A program made the translations under genes and the position numbers. This document shows, in pieces, positions 1 to 10,463 of a DNA stretch of 64,000 nucleotides. The stretch's first letter is position 1. Every line of letters begins with the position of its first letter. Under the pieces are notes generated by a model. The model saw only the letters and a program-made list of their open reading frames with translations. It was not told the DNA's origin and did no database searches. The stretch covers positions 15,410 to 79,409 of the forward strand of contig CAKUFG010000013.1 in NCBI GenBank assembly GCA_934647235.1, read 5' to 3'. This DNA comes from an uncultured Clostridia bacterium. GTDB lineage: Bacteria > Bacillota > Clostridia > Christensenellales > Aristaeellaceae.

Positions 1-518
1 GCCGGGGGCTGCTTGGCCAGGCGCGCGGCGGTCAGATAGATATCGGGCTGCGGCTTGCTGTGTTCAAACATATCGCCGCCCACCACATCGGTAAAATAAT
101 CGTATACATGGGCGTGCCTGAGATGTGCGATCACCTGCTCCCGCGGGCTGGAGGAGGCCAGAATGCACGCCAGTCTCTTTTGGCGCGCGGCGGTCAGCGT
201 TTCCACCACGCCGGGCATTACGGGCATGCCGTGCTCATCATAGAAGGCGCGGCGCTCGGCCCAATAGGTATCCCAGAACAGCTGCCACTGAAAAGCCGGG
301 CCCAGCAGGGCCTCATAGCTGCGGCGCAGATCCTTGGGCCCCAGGCCCATGCGCTCCACCAGCTGATCATAGGTAATGGTCAGCCCCTGGCGGCCGATAA
401 TATCGATAATAGAAAGCAGGCTGCGGCGCTCGGTATCAAAGAGCACGCCGTCCATATCCACCAGCAGCGCGCGCACGGGGGCGGGCGCAAAATCCGCGTT
501 CAGCTTTTGCAGGCTCAT
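1..518 (-). CDS. HAD-superfamily hydrolase, C-terminus outside window
   Basis: The N-terminal part of a haloacid dehalogenase-type phosphatase/phosphomutase is visible. Motif I reads DMDGVLFDTE at about residues 21-30 (nucleophile Asp and acid Asp). A helical cap region follows, then a motif II-like ASSS stretch near residue 120. The sequence resembles the beta-phosphoglucomutase/sugar-phosphatase branch (HAD-IA), but the substrate cannot be told. The ATG at 518 is preceded by GGAGGA eight bases upstream and by its own promoter. The gene runs off the left edge, so motifs III and IV are only partly seen. It is divergent from tex. Confidence 0.85.
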   Translation of the reverse strand, partial: MSLQKLNADFAPAPVRALLVDMDGVLFDTERRSLLSIIDIIGRQGLTITYDQLVERMGLGPKDLRRSYEALLGPAFQWQLFWDTYWAERRAFYDEHGMPVMPGVVETLTAARQKRLACILASSSPREQVIAHLRHAHVYDYFTDVVGGDMFEHSKPQPDIYLTAARLAKQPP

Positions 519-559
519 GGGAAAACTCCTCCGTTCAATGGTTGAAACGTTTCATCGCC

Positions 560-588
560 ATCATAACAGCTTTGTATCCATCTGTCAA
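560..588 (-). promoter_or_regulatory. sigma-A promoter of the HAD gene
   Basis: On the minus strand a perfect TTGACA (583-588) is followed after 17 bases by TATGAT (560-565), about 40 bases before the HAD start. It lies back to back with the tex promoter, with the -35 boxes only five bases apart. Confidence 0.75.
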
Positions 589-593
589 GGCGC

Positions 594-622
594 TTGCCAA
601 TTTTCGCTTTTTCACGTATAAT
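594..622 (+). promoter_or_regulatory. sigma-A promoter of tex
   Basis: TTGCCA (594-599), a 17-base spacer and a perfect TATAAT (617-622) lie 37 bases before the tex start codon. Confidence 0.8.
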
Positions 623-658
623 ATACAAAGAAAAAACAGTACCGGAGGATCCCTGCCG

Positions 659-2818
<2,160 letters not shown>

Positions 2819-2856
2819 AACATTTCCAAGTATAATTGCATATATCGCATGCAGCC

Positions 2857-2890
2857 AGCAGGGGACGAGTCATCGTTTCCCTGCTTTTTC
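2857..2890 (+). terminator. intrinsic terminator after tex
   Basis: AGCAGGG (2857-2863) pairs with CCCTGCT (2879-2885), extendable by a G-T and an A-T pair, and is followed directly by a T run. Confidence 0.75.
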
Positions 2891-3042
2891 CGCTGCTTTT
2901 TTACGGATTTATCCATCCTGATGCGAAATCTGGTTCAAAATGTATAGTGATGATATATCTGCAACGATGAATCTAAAATCCTGCATATTGCAGCGATTTG
3001 ACTGCGCCGCTGCATTGAAAATGTATTTTTGATGTATTGATC

Positions 3043-3070
3043 TTGCAATTTTCAGAATTCTGTATATAAT
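3043..3070 (+). promoter_or_regulatory. promoter of the oligopeptide transporter operon
   Basis: The 318-base gap between tex and the binding-protein gene holds the tex terminator, then AT-rich DNA with TTGCAA (3043-3048), a 16-base spacer and TATAAT (3065-3070). A short perfect inverted repeat CTGCA-TAT-TGCAG (2981-2993) lies about 50 bases upstream of the -35 box and could be a regulator site, but this is only a suggestion. I see no RNA gene or small ORF in the remainder of the gap. Confidence 0.65.
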
Positions 3071-3136
3071 TATGCACAATTCAGGGCGGCCTCAGGAAGC
3101 CGCGCTGAAGGATCAAACCATGAAAGGATGAAACCC

Positions 3137-4792
3137 ATGAAGAAAGCCCTTTCGATGCTGCTTGTAATGGTCATGACGCTTGCGTGCCTGTCCGGCGCCG
3201 CCATGGCCGACAGCGACAAGTATCTGGGCGTTATGCTCAGCACCAACGTGATGTCGCTGGATACCAATCTGGCCACGGACGGCGAGTCCTTTGAGGTAAT
3301 CGCCGACTGCATCGACGGTCTGATGCAGATGGATGCTACCGGCGCTTCCATCCCCGCGCTGGCTGAATCCTATGATATGTCCGAGGATGGCCTGACCTAT
3401 ACCTTCCACCTGCGCGACGCCAAGTGGTCCAACGGCACCCCCGTCACCGCCGGCGACTTTGTTTTCGCCTGGCGCCGCATCTGCAAGGAAGCCGGCGAGT
3501 ATGCCTATATGTTCGGCAGCAGCGTTGGCTGCGTGAAGGGTGCGCAGGATATCATCGACGGCAAGGCCGAGCCTGACACCCTGGCCGTGTCCGCCCCCGA
3601 TGACAAGACGCTGGTTGTGGAGCTGGAATCCCCTGTTTCCTTCTTCGCGTCGCTGATGTACTTCCCCACCTTCTATCCCATCAACGAGGCCTTCTACTCC
3701 AGCCTGGAGGAGGGCACCTACGGCACCAGCCCCGAGACCTTCCTGTCCAACGGCGCGTTCGTGCTGGAATCCTACACCCCTGGCACTGCCAGCCTGACGG
3801 TGAAGAAGAACCCCGATTACTGGGATGCTGACCGCGTAAAGCTGGCTGGCATCAAGTATCAGGTGGTCGGCTCCTCCGACAACGCCCTGGTCGCCTTCAA
3901 GACCGGCGCGCTGGATGTGGTTACGATCAGCGGCAACCAGGTTGCCAGCGCCAAGAAGGACGCTGACCTGGCCAGCAAGCTGGCTGTAACCGGCGCGGGA
4001 TACATGTGGTACCTCACCTTCAGCCAGACTGAAAAGAACGCCGACGGCGGCATGCTGGCCAACGCCAACCTGCGCCTGGCCATCTCCAACGCCATCGACC
4101 GCGAATCCATTGTGGAAAACAACGTCATGGACGGCTCTCTGGCCACCTACACCGCGGTTCCCCCGCAGTTCGCCGCCAGCAGCACCACGGGCGCCGACTT
4201 CTCCGAGGATCAGATGAAGTTCGTCGATTACTGCGACTTCAACGTGGAAAAGGCGCTTGAATACCTGGCCAAGGCCAAGGAAGAGCTGGGCAAGGACAGC
4301 TTCACCTTCACCCTGATCTACGGCAACAACGAGGGCGACGTAATCGCCAAGGTGGCGCAGGCCATCAAGAGCCAGGTGGAAGCCAACCTGCCCGGCGTAA
4401 CGCTGAACCTGCAGCCCATGACCAAGGCTGAGCGCCTGGACAAGATGCAGAACGACAACTACGACGTGGCCCTCACCCGCTGGGGCCCGGACTACGCCGA
4501 CCCGATGACCTACCTTGGCATGTGGATCACCAACGCCTCCAACAACTATGGTTTCTGGAGCAGCGCGGAATATGACCAGCTGATCAAGGACTGCACCACC
4601 GGCGCATATGTGGCCGATTATGACGCCCGCTGGGACGCCATGTACAAGGCTGAAATGCTGGTAATGCAGGAAGCCGTCATCGCGCCGCTGTACACCCAGG
4701 CCAACGCCAACCTGATCTCCTCCGGCGTTACGGGCATCGATTTCCACCCCGTGGCCCTCAACCGCGTGTACAAATCCGCTGTGATTGAATAA
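3137..4792 (+). CDS. oppA: oligopeptide ABC transporter substrate-binding protein
   Basis: 551 residues, family 5 extracellular solute-binding protein (SBP_bac_5). An N-terminal Sec signal (MKKALSMLLVMVMTLACLSG) leads to a likely AMA-DS cleavage site. Cys17 sits in a poor lipobox (TLAC), so lipid anchoring is possible but not clear. Family-typical text includes LAESYDMSEDGLTYTFHLRD and VTAGDFVFAWRR. It would bind peptides outside the membrane and deliver them to the OppBC permease encoded next. Start at 3137 chosen because AAAGGA (3123-3128) is well placed; the ATG at 3128 overlaps that ribosome site. Codon use is strongly biased, suggesting high expression. Substrate (peptide versus nickel or other) is inferred. 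Confidence 0.9.
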   Translation: MKKALSMLLVMVMTLACLSGAAMADSDKYLGVMLSTNVMSLDTNLATDGESFEVIADCIDGLMQMDATGASIPALAESYDMSEDGLTYTFHLRDAKWSNGTPVTAGDFVFAWRRICKEAGEYAYMFGSSVGCVKGAQDIIDGKAEPDTLAVSAPDDKTLVVELESPVSFFASLMYFPTFYPINEAFYSSLEEGTYGTSPETFLSNGAFVLESYTPGTASLTVKKNPDYWDADRVKLAGIKYQVVGSSDNALVAFKTGALDVVTISGNQVASAKKDADLASKLAVTGAGYMWYLTFSQTEKNADGGMLANANLRLAISNAIDRESIVENNVMDGSLATYTAVPPQFAASSTTGADFSEDQMKFVDYCDFNVEKALEYLAKAKEELGKDSFTFTLIYGNNEGDVIAKVAQAIKSQVEANLPGVTLNLQPMTKAERLDKMQNDNYDVALTRWGPDYADPMTYLGMWITNASNNYGFWSSAEYDQLIKDCTTGAYVADYDARWDAMYKAEMLVMQEAVIAPLYTQANANLISSGVTGIDFHPVALNRVYKSAVIE

Positions 4793-4816
4793 TTTTCTCA
4801 CGCAGACACATTCAAC

Positions 4817-4852
4817 CCTCAGAGCGGTCTGTCCCGTCCGGCCGCTCTGAGG
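4817..4852 (+). terminator. intercistronic hairpin between oppA and oppB
   Basis: Perfect 11-bp stem CCTCAGAGCGG (4817-4827) / CCGCTCTGAGG (4842-4852) with a 14-base loop, followed only by CCTTTGT. The poor T tract suggests a leaky terminator or 3'-end stabiliser that would keep binding-protein mRNA more abundant than permease mRNA. Confidence 0.7.
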
Positions 4853-4894
4853 CCTTTGTCATCCTCAAACGCTTGAAAAGGATCTGCTGCTGAT

Positions 4895-5839
4895 ATGCTC
4901 AAATACATTGTAAAACGAATTGGCATGGCGCTGGCGACGCTGCTGGTGATCATCTTTGTGCTGTTTGTGCTGGTGCGCATTATGCCGGGCAATCCCTTTC
5001 CTTCGGAAAGAATGTCCGCCACGCAGATTGCCAACAAACGCGCGGAAATGGGGCTGGACGATCCCATTCTGCTTCAGTTTGTGCGGTATATGAAAAACGT
5101 GCTGCGGGGCGATTTCGGCAAGGGCTCCTCGCTCTATAACGGCGCGCCGATCAAAACGGTGCTTTCCAGCTGCGTGTCCAATTCCTTTCGCATCGGCGGA
5201 CTGGCAATCCTGATCGGCACGGTCTTAGGGCTCCTGCTGGGCGTCTGCGCGGCGCTGCACCGGGGCAGGTTTCTGGATGGCTTCTGCACCGTGTTTTCCA
5301 TTGTGGGCGTGTGCGTGCCCTCATATGTATTTTTGATCTTCCTGCAGTACAACTTTTCCTACAAGGTATCGTTTTTCCCGTACTTCTTTGATTCCTCGCG
5401 GTTTTTGTTCTCGGCCGTTCTGCCCGCGCTGTCGCTGAGCCTGTTCACCATGTCCACCATCGCGCGCTTTACCCGCAACGAAATGGTGGAGGTGATCGAC
5501 AGCGACTATGTGCGCCTGGCCGAATCCAAGGGCATGGAGGGCGCTCTGCTGATCCGCCGCCATGTGCTGCGCAACGCGCTGGTGCCCATTGTGACCGTGC
5601 TGGCTCCCCTGATTGTGGATCTGCTGACGGGCGCGCTGGTGGTGGAAAAGATCTACGGCATCAACGGCATCGGCAAGCTCATGGTAGACGCCATCGCCGG
5701 CGAGGGCGTGGACTATAACTATGTGCTGGCGCTGGGCATTCTGTATTCCTCGCTGTACATTGGCATGATGCTGGCGGTGGATATTCTCTACGGCATTCTG
5801 GATCCGCGCATCCGCGTATCCGCAAAGGGGGAAGCGTAA
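4895..5839 (+). CDS. oppB: oligopeptide ABC transporter permease (OppB/DppB type)
   Basis: 314 residues, binding-protein-dependent permease of the DppB family with about six membrane segments, starting with a long hydrophobic helix at residues 9-30 (MALATLLVIIFVLFVLVRIMPG). The EAA coupling loop is visible around residues 205-225 (VRLAESKGMEGALLIRRHVLRNAL), the site that contacts the ATPases. AAAGGA precedes the ATG. The next permease gene begins on the base after its stop codon, which implies translational coupling. Confidence 0.92.
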   Translation: MLKYIVKRIGMALATLLVIIFVLFVLVRIMPGNPFPSERMSATQIANKRAEMGLDDPILLQFVRYMKNVLRGDFGKGSSLYNGAPIKTVLSSCVSNSFRIGGLAILIGTVLGLLLGVCAALHRGRFLDGFCTVFSIVGVCVPSYVFLIFLQYNFSYKVSFFPYFFDSSRFLFSAVLPALSLSLFTMSTIARFTRNEMVEVIDSDYVRLAESKGMEGALLIRRHVLRNALVPIVTVLAPLIVDLLTGALVVEKIYGINGIGKLMVDAIAGEGVDYNYVLALGILYSSLYIGMMLAVDILYGILDPRIRVSAKGEA

Positions 5840-6895
5840 ATGAGTACCATCAATAAAACGGCCGCATCCATGCAGACCCCGGCGGATTACATCCCCCGCA
5901 AGGAGGACTTTGCGCTGCTGGAGCAGCACGACATCGCCACCGACAAGAACTTTGCCTCCCAGGGCTACTGGAAGGGCGTGGCGATTCATTTCTTCCGCAA
6001 TAAACGCGCGGTCACAGGGCTTGTGATTGTGCTTCTGATTGTATTTTTCGCCGTTTTCGGCCCCATGATGAGCCGTTATGGCTACAAGGATATCGTATCC
6101 ATCACCACCAAGGTGAACGGCCGCAACCGGCAGATCACCGCCGGCGGCCTGGCCCCGCGCATCCCCTGGCTGCATAAGCTGCTGGGCGGCGAAGCCTATG
6201 AGGATCAGTTTGCCGACCGCACCTTTATATTCGGCACCGACGATATGGGCCGCGACCTGTGGACGCGTACCTGGCACGGCGCGCGCGTATCGCTGCTGAT
6301 CGCCTTCATTACCATCCTGATCGACATGATCGTGGGCATGAGCTACGGCCTGGTATCGGGCTATTTCGGCGGCGTGACGGATAACATCATGCAGCGCTTT
6401 GTGGAGGTAGCCAACAGCGTGCCGCGGCTGGTCATCGTATCGGTGCTGGCCATCTTTATGAAAAAGGGCATGGGGCTGGTTATCGTGGCGCTGCTGCTGA
6501 CCGAGTGGATCGGCATGAGCAAGATTGCCCGCGCCGAAATGCTAAAAATCAAGGAGCAGGAATACGTGCTGGCCAGCCGCACCCTGGGCGCGCGCAGCGG
6601 CCATATCATTTTCAAGGAAATCCTGCCCAACACCATCGGCCCCATCATCACCCAGGTCATGTTCTCCATCCCCACGGCCATCTTCACCGAGGCCTTCCTC
6701 AGCTTTGTGGGCGTAGGCATCGTGCTGCCCCAGTGCTCCGTAGGCACGCTGATTGAGGACGGCTTCAACAACATCACCACCCTGCCGTATCAGATTCTGC
6801 CGCCCATCCTGGTGCTGGCGCTGCTGATGCTGGGCTTTAACTTTATCGGCGATGGGCTGCGCGAGGCGCTTGCGCCCAAGCTTGAGGATATGTAA
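5840..6895 (+). CDS. oppC: oligopeptide ABC transporter permease (OppC/DppC type)
   Basis: 351 residues. It has a cytoplasmic N-terminal extension of about 55 residues, a first membrane helix (AVTGLVIVLLIVFFAVFGP), a periplasm-side loop with FGTDDMGRDLWTRTWHGAR (typical of OppC), then the remaining helices with the EAA loop near ASRTLGARSGHIIFKEILPN. It pairs with OppB to form the channel. The start follows the oppB stop immediately, and the ribosome site GGGGGAAG lies inside the end of oppB. Confidence 0.92.
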   Translation: MSTINKTAASMQTPADYIPRKEDFALLEQHDIATDKNFASQGYWKGVAIHFFRNKRAVTGLVIVLLIVFFAVFGPMMSRYGYKDIVSITTKVNGRNRQITAGGLAPRIPWLHKLLGGEAYEDQFADRTFIFGTDDMGRDLWTRTWHGARVSLLIAFITILIDMIVGMSYGLVSGYFGGVTDNIMQRFVEVANSVPRLVIVSVLAIFMKKGMGLVIVALLLTEWIGMSKIARAEMLKIKEQEYVLASRTLGARSGHIIFKEILPNTIGPIITQVMFSIPTAIFTEAFLSFVGVGIVLPQCSVGTLIEDGFNNITTLPYQILPPILVLALLMLGFNFIGDGLREALAPKLEDM

Positions 6896-6906
6896 GGAGG
6901 CGCGGC

Positions 6907-7983
6907 ATGAGTGAAACCATTCTTCAGATCCGCGATCTGGATATCTCCTTCCGCACCAACGCCGGCTGCGTGCACGCCATCCGCGGGGTCAATTTTGAAC
7001 TGCGCCGCGGCGAAACGGTGGCTATCGTGGGCGAATCCGGCTCGGGTAAATCCGTCACCATGAAGGCCGCGATGGGCCTGCTGGACAGCAACGCCACGGT
7101 CAATCACGGCGAAATCATCTATGCCTGTCCCGACGGGCACGGTGGAACGCATCCCGTTGATCTGCTGAAACTGACCCGCAAACAGCTGCGCCAGACCATC
7201 AACGGCCAGCACATCGCCATGGTGTTTCAGGACCCCATGACCAGCCTGGATCCGACCATGCAGATTGGCAGACAGGTGATGGAGGGCATGATCCTGCACT
7301 GCGGCATGAGCAAGCAGCAGGCGCATGACCGGGCGCTGGAGCTGCTGCAGCTGGTGGGCATTACCGACGCTGAAAAGCGCATGAAAAACTATCCGCATCA
7401 GCTGTCCGGCGGCATGCGGCAGCGCGTGGTCATCGCCATCGCCCTGTCGGCCAATCCCGACGTGCTGATCTGCGACGAGCCGACCACGGCGCTGGACGTG
7501 ACCATTCAGGCCAAGATCCTGGAATTGATTCAGGACATCCAGAAAAAGATGCAGCTATCGGTCATCTACATCACCCATGATCTGGGCGTGGTAGCCAAGG
7601 TGGCCGATTACGTCAACGTCATGTATGCAGGCAAGATTGTGGAAACCGGCCTGATCGATGAAATCTTCTACGATCCCAAGCACCCCTACACCTGGGGTCT
7701 GCTGTCCGCCATGCCCGATCTGGATACCGACGACGATCGGCTGTATTCCATCCCCGGCAGCCCGCCCAACCTTCTGCACGAGCCTGTGGGCGACGCTTTC
7801 GCACCGCGCAACCGCTTTGCCCTCAGGATTGATGAAAAGCTGGAGCCGCCGCTGTTCCGCGTGACCGATACCCACTATGCCGCCACCTGGCTGCTGCATC
7901 CCGATGCGCCCAGGGTGGAAATGCCCAAGGAACTGCAGGCGCGCCTGGCGCGCGCCCGGAAGGAGGCGGAAAAGTACCTATGA
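6907..7983 (+). CDS. oppD: oligopeptide ABC transporter ATPase (OppD/DppD type)
   Basis: 358-residue ABC ATPase: Walker A GESGSGKS (about residues 41-48), Q-loop MVFQDPMTSLDP, signature LSGGMRQR, Walker B VLICDEPTTALD, and switch His in YITHDLGVV. It powers import through OppBC together with OppF. The C-terminal oligopeptide-binding extension of this family usually carries a cysteine cluster; here the equivalent stretch (GDAFAPRNRFAL) has none, so it probably has no C-terminal metal site. AAGGAGG precedes the ATG; the end overlaps oppF by four bases. Confidence 0.93.
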   Translation: MSETILQIRDLDISFRTNAGCVHAIRGVNFELRRGETVAIVGESGSGKSVTMKAAMGLLDSNATVNHGEIIYACPDGHGGTHPVDLLKLTRKQLRQTINGQHIAMVFQDPMTSLDPTMQIGRQVMEGMILHCGMSKQQAHDRALELLQLVGITDAEKRMKNYPHQLSGGMRQRVVIAIALSANPDVLICDEPTTALDVTIQAKILELIQDIQKKMQLSVIYITHDLGVVAKVADYVNVMYAGKIVETGLIDEIFYDPKHPYTWGLLSAMPDLDTDDDRLYSIPGSPPNLLHEPVGDAFAPRNRFALRIDEKLEPPLFRVTDTHYAATWLLHPDAPRVEMPKELQARLARARKEAEKYL

Positions 7984-8906
7984 GCGAGCCTTTGCTGAAG
8001 GTAGAAAACCTCAGGCAGCATTTTCCCGTTTCCCGGCAGTTTACCGTCAAGGCTGTCAACGGCGTATCCTTCGAGGTGTATCCCGGCGAAACCTATGGTC
8101 TGGTGGGCGAGTCCGGCTCGGGCAAAACCACCATCGGCCGCAGCATCATCCGCCTGTATGATCCTACGGACGGCAGAATCACCTTTAACGGCCGCGAGAT
8201 CAGCGGCAAGCTCAGCGCCGATACCCGCAAGATGCTGCGCGCCGAAATGCAGATGATCTTCCAGGATCCCATGGCCAGCCTGAATCCCCGCAAGAAGGTG
8301 GAGGATATCATTGGCGAGGGGCTGGATATCCACCATACCTGTCACAGCAAGGCCGAGCGCAGCGCGCTGATTGCCGAAATGCTTAAAAAGGTCGGCCTGT
8401 CCCCGGAGCATGCCTCCCGCTATCCGCATCAGTTTTCGGGCGGCCAGCGCCAGCGCGTGGGCATCGCCCGGGCGCTGATCATGCAGCCCAAGCTCATCAT
8501 CGCCGACGAGTGCATCTCCGCCCTGGATGTATCCATCCAGGCACAGGTGGTCAACCTGATGAAGGACATCCAGCAGGAAACAGGCTGCGCGTACCTGTTC
8601 ATTGCGCATGATCTGAGCATGGTCAAGTATATTTCCGACCGCATCGGCGTGCTGCACCTGGGCTACATGGTGGAGGCCGGCACCAAGGAGGAAATCTTCT
8701 CCCATCCCGTGCACCCCTACACCAAGAGCCTGCTGTCGGCCATTCCGCACCCCAACCCCGAGGTGGAAAAGCGCCGCAAGTCCATCACCTATGATTACGC
8801 ATCCAGCGGCATTGATTACGCCAAGGGCACGCAGCATCGGGTGGGCGGCACACATACCGTGCTGGCCACGGACGTGGAGCTTGCCCAATGGACGCAAGCA
8901 GAATAA
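7980..8906 (+). CDS. oppF: oligopeptide ABC transporter ATPase (OppF/DppF type)
   Basis: 308-residue ABC ATPase with Walker A GESGSGKT, Q-loop MIFQDPMASLNPR, signature FSGGQRQR, Walker B LIIADECISALD (Cys in place of the usual Pro after DE), and switch His in FIAHDLSMV. The tail beginning IPHPNPEVEKRRK is the usual end of Firmicute OppF proteins and lacks the cysteine cluster. The ATGA overlap with oppD indicates coupled translation. It is the last gene of the five-gene operon. Confidence 0.93.
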   Translation: MSEPLLKVENLRQHFPVSRQFTVKAVNGVSFEVYPGETYGLVGESGSGKTTIGRSIIRLYDPTDGRITFNGREISGKLSADTRKMLRAEMQMIFQDPMASLNPRKKVEDIIGEGLDIHHTCHSKAERSALIAEMLKKVGLSPEHASRYPHQFSGGQRQRVGIARALIMQPKLIIADECISALDVSIQAQVVNLMKDIQQETGCAYLFIAHDLSMVKYISDRIGVLHLGYMVEAGTKEEIFSHPVHPYTKSLLSAIPHPNPEVEKRRKSITYDYASSGIDYAKGTQHRVGGTHTVLATDVELAQWTQAE

Positions 8907-8920
8907 TGCACAATAACAAA

Positions 8921-8958
8921 CCTCCCCGTCTGCTTACATAAATAGGCGGGGAGGCTGC
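8921..8958 (+). terminator. terminator between oppF and the convergent aminopeptidase gene
   Basis: CCTCCCCGTCT (8921-8931) pairs with AGGCGGGGAGG (8944-8954) with one G-U pair; a short T run (GCTTTAATT) follows. It lies between two convergent genes and can probably serve both. Confidence 0.7.
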
Positions 8959-8973
8959 TTTAATTATGTAGGA

Positions 8974-10359
8974 TTAACCTTCGATCATGAAGGCGCGGTA
9001 GGCCTTGACAGCCTCGAACAGATCGGCCTTGTTGATGATTTCCTGCGGGGCGTGCATGGACAGCACAGGCACGCCGCTGTCGATCACTTCCATGCCGTAC
9101 AGCGCGCAGATATAGGCGATGGTGCCGCCGCCGCCCACGTCCACACGGCCCAGCTCCGCCGTCTGCCAGGTGACGTTGTTGTCGTCCATGATCTTGCGCA
9201 GGCGGCCGATGAACTCGGCGTTGGCGTCGTTGGAGCCAGACTTTCCGCGCGAGCCGGTGAACTTGTTGTAGCACACGCCATGACCCATCAGGGCGGCGTT
9301 CTTCTTTTCAAAGGCGGATGCGTACAGCGGATCGAAGCCCGCGCTCACATCGCAGCTGAGCATGCGGCAGGCGCGCAGGGCACGGCGCAGCGTCAGCTCG
9401 CTGTATGCGGGCGTGGTCAGGGCGATCAGCTCGGCCATGGCGTTTTCAAAGTAGTGCGCGCGCATGCCGGTAGCGCCCACGCTGCCGATTTCTTCCTTAT
9501 CGGCCAGCAGGCAGCAGCAGGTGTACCTGGGCACGGCGGGCAGGGTCAGGATGGCCTCCAGCGAGGCATAAGCGCACACGCGGTCGTCATGGCCGTAGCC
9601 CAGCAGCATGCTGCGGTCCAGGCCGAAATCGCGCGTTTTGCCCGCAGGCACGGCTTCGATCTCGGCGGAGAGCATGTCGTTTTCTTCGATGTCATAGCGC
9701 TCCTTGAGAAGCTTGAGCAGCAGCGCCTTGACCGGCTCCTTCTCCTCGCCCTGCAGCGGACGGCCGCACAGGATGATATCCAGATCCTCGCCGCCTACCA
9801 CATCGGCGCCCTTCTTGCTCATCTGGTCGGCGGACAGGTGGATCAACAGATCCGAGATGCCCACAACCGGGTCGCTCTCATCCTCGCCTACCACGATATT
9901 GACCAGCGTGCCGTCCTTTTTGGCCACCACGCCGTGCAGCGCCATGGCGCGGGCGACCCACTGATACTTTTTGATGCCGCCGTAATAGTGCGTATCGGCG
10001 TAGGCGATATCGTCAGCCTCATAGAAGGGGTTCTGCTTGATATCGATGCGCGGGGAGTCGATATGCGCGCCTACGATATTGATGCCCTTTTCCAGCGGCT
10101 CCTCGCCCAGGTGGAACAGCATCACAGCCTTGCCCATGCAGTTGACATATACCTTGTCGCCGGGCTTGAGGGCGCGCTGCTGCGCGATGGCCTGATCCAG
10201 ATCGACATAGCCGGCCTTCTGCGCGGCGGCGACGGTTTCGGTCACGCATTCGCGCTCGGTCTTGCCATGATCCAGAAAATCGCGGTAACGAACGCTGACA
10301 GCCTCCAGCATAGCCAGCGCTTCATCGTCATAATTCTTCCAGGCATTGGGACGTTCCAT
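8974..10359 (-). CDS. M18-family metallo-aminopeptidase
   Basis: 461 residues, aspartyl-aminopeptidase/aminopeptidase I family (peptidase M18). Visible motifs are GAHIDSPRIDIK near residue 98 (metal ligand His and Asp), KEEIGSVGATG near residue 310 (catalytic/metal Glu pair) and the C-terminal MHAPQEIINKADLFEA (metal His). It removes N-terminal residues from peptides in the cytoplasm, which fits its position beside the oligopeptide importer and an amino acid carrier. AGGAGG sits ten bases before the ATG. It has its own promoter and is not in the same unit as brnQ. Confidence 0.92.
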   Translation of the reverse strand: MERPNAWKNYDDEALAMLEAVSVRYRDFLDHGKTERECVTETVAAAQKAGYVDLDQAIAQQRALKPGDKVYVNCMGKAVMLFHLGEEPLEKGINIVGAHIDSPRIDIKQNPFYEADDIAYADTHYYGGIKKYQWVARAMALHGVVAKKDGTLVNIVVGEDESDPVVGISDLLIHLSADQMSKKGADVVGGEDLDIILCGRPLQGEEKEPVKALLLKLLKERYDIEENDMLSAEIEAVPAGKTRDFGLDRSMLLGYGHDDRVCAYASLEAILTLPAVPRYTCCCLLADKEEIGSVGATGMRAHYFENAMAELIALTTPAYSELTLRRALRACRMLSCDVSAGFDPLYASAFEKKNAALMGHGVCYNKFTGSRGKSGSNDANAEFIGRLRKIMDDNNVTWQTAELGRVDVGGGGTIAYICALYGMEVIDSGVPVLSMHAPQEIINKADLFEAVKAYRAFMIEG

Positions 10360-10397
10360 AAGCTTTTGCCTCCTAATTTTTATCAGGATCCATACAT

Positions 10398-10426
10398 ATT
10401 ATACCATGCGGCGCGGCGAAAAACAA
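10398..10426 (-). promoter_or_regulatory. promoter of the M18 aminopeptidase gene
   Basis: On the minus strand TTGTTT (10421-10426), 17 bases, TATAAT (10398-10403), some 38 bases before the start codon. A short hairpin (ATACG-GCGG-CGTAT, minus strand, around 10430-10443) just upstream may be a weak brnQ terminator. Confidence 0.7.
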
Positions 10427-10463
10427 GCAATACGCCGCCGTATACAGGGCAAGTACAGGCGGA

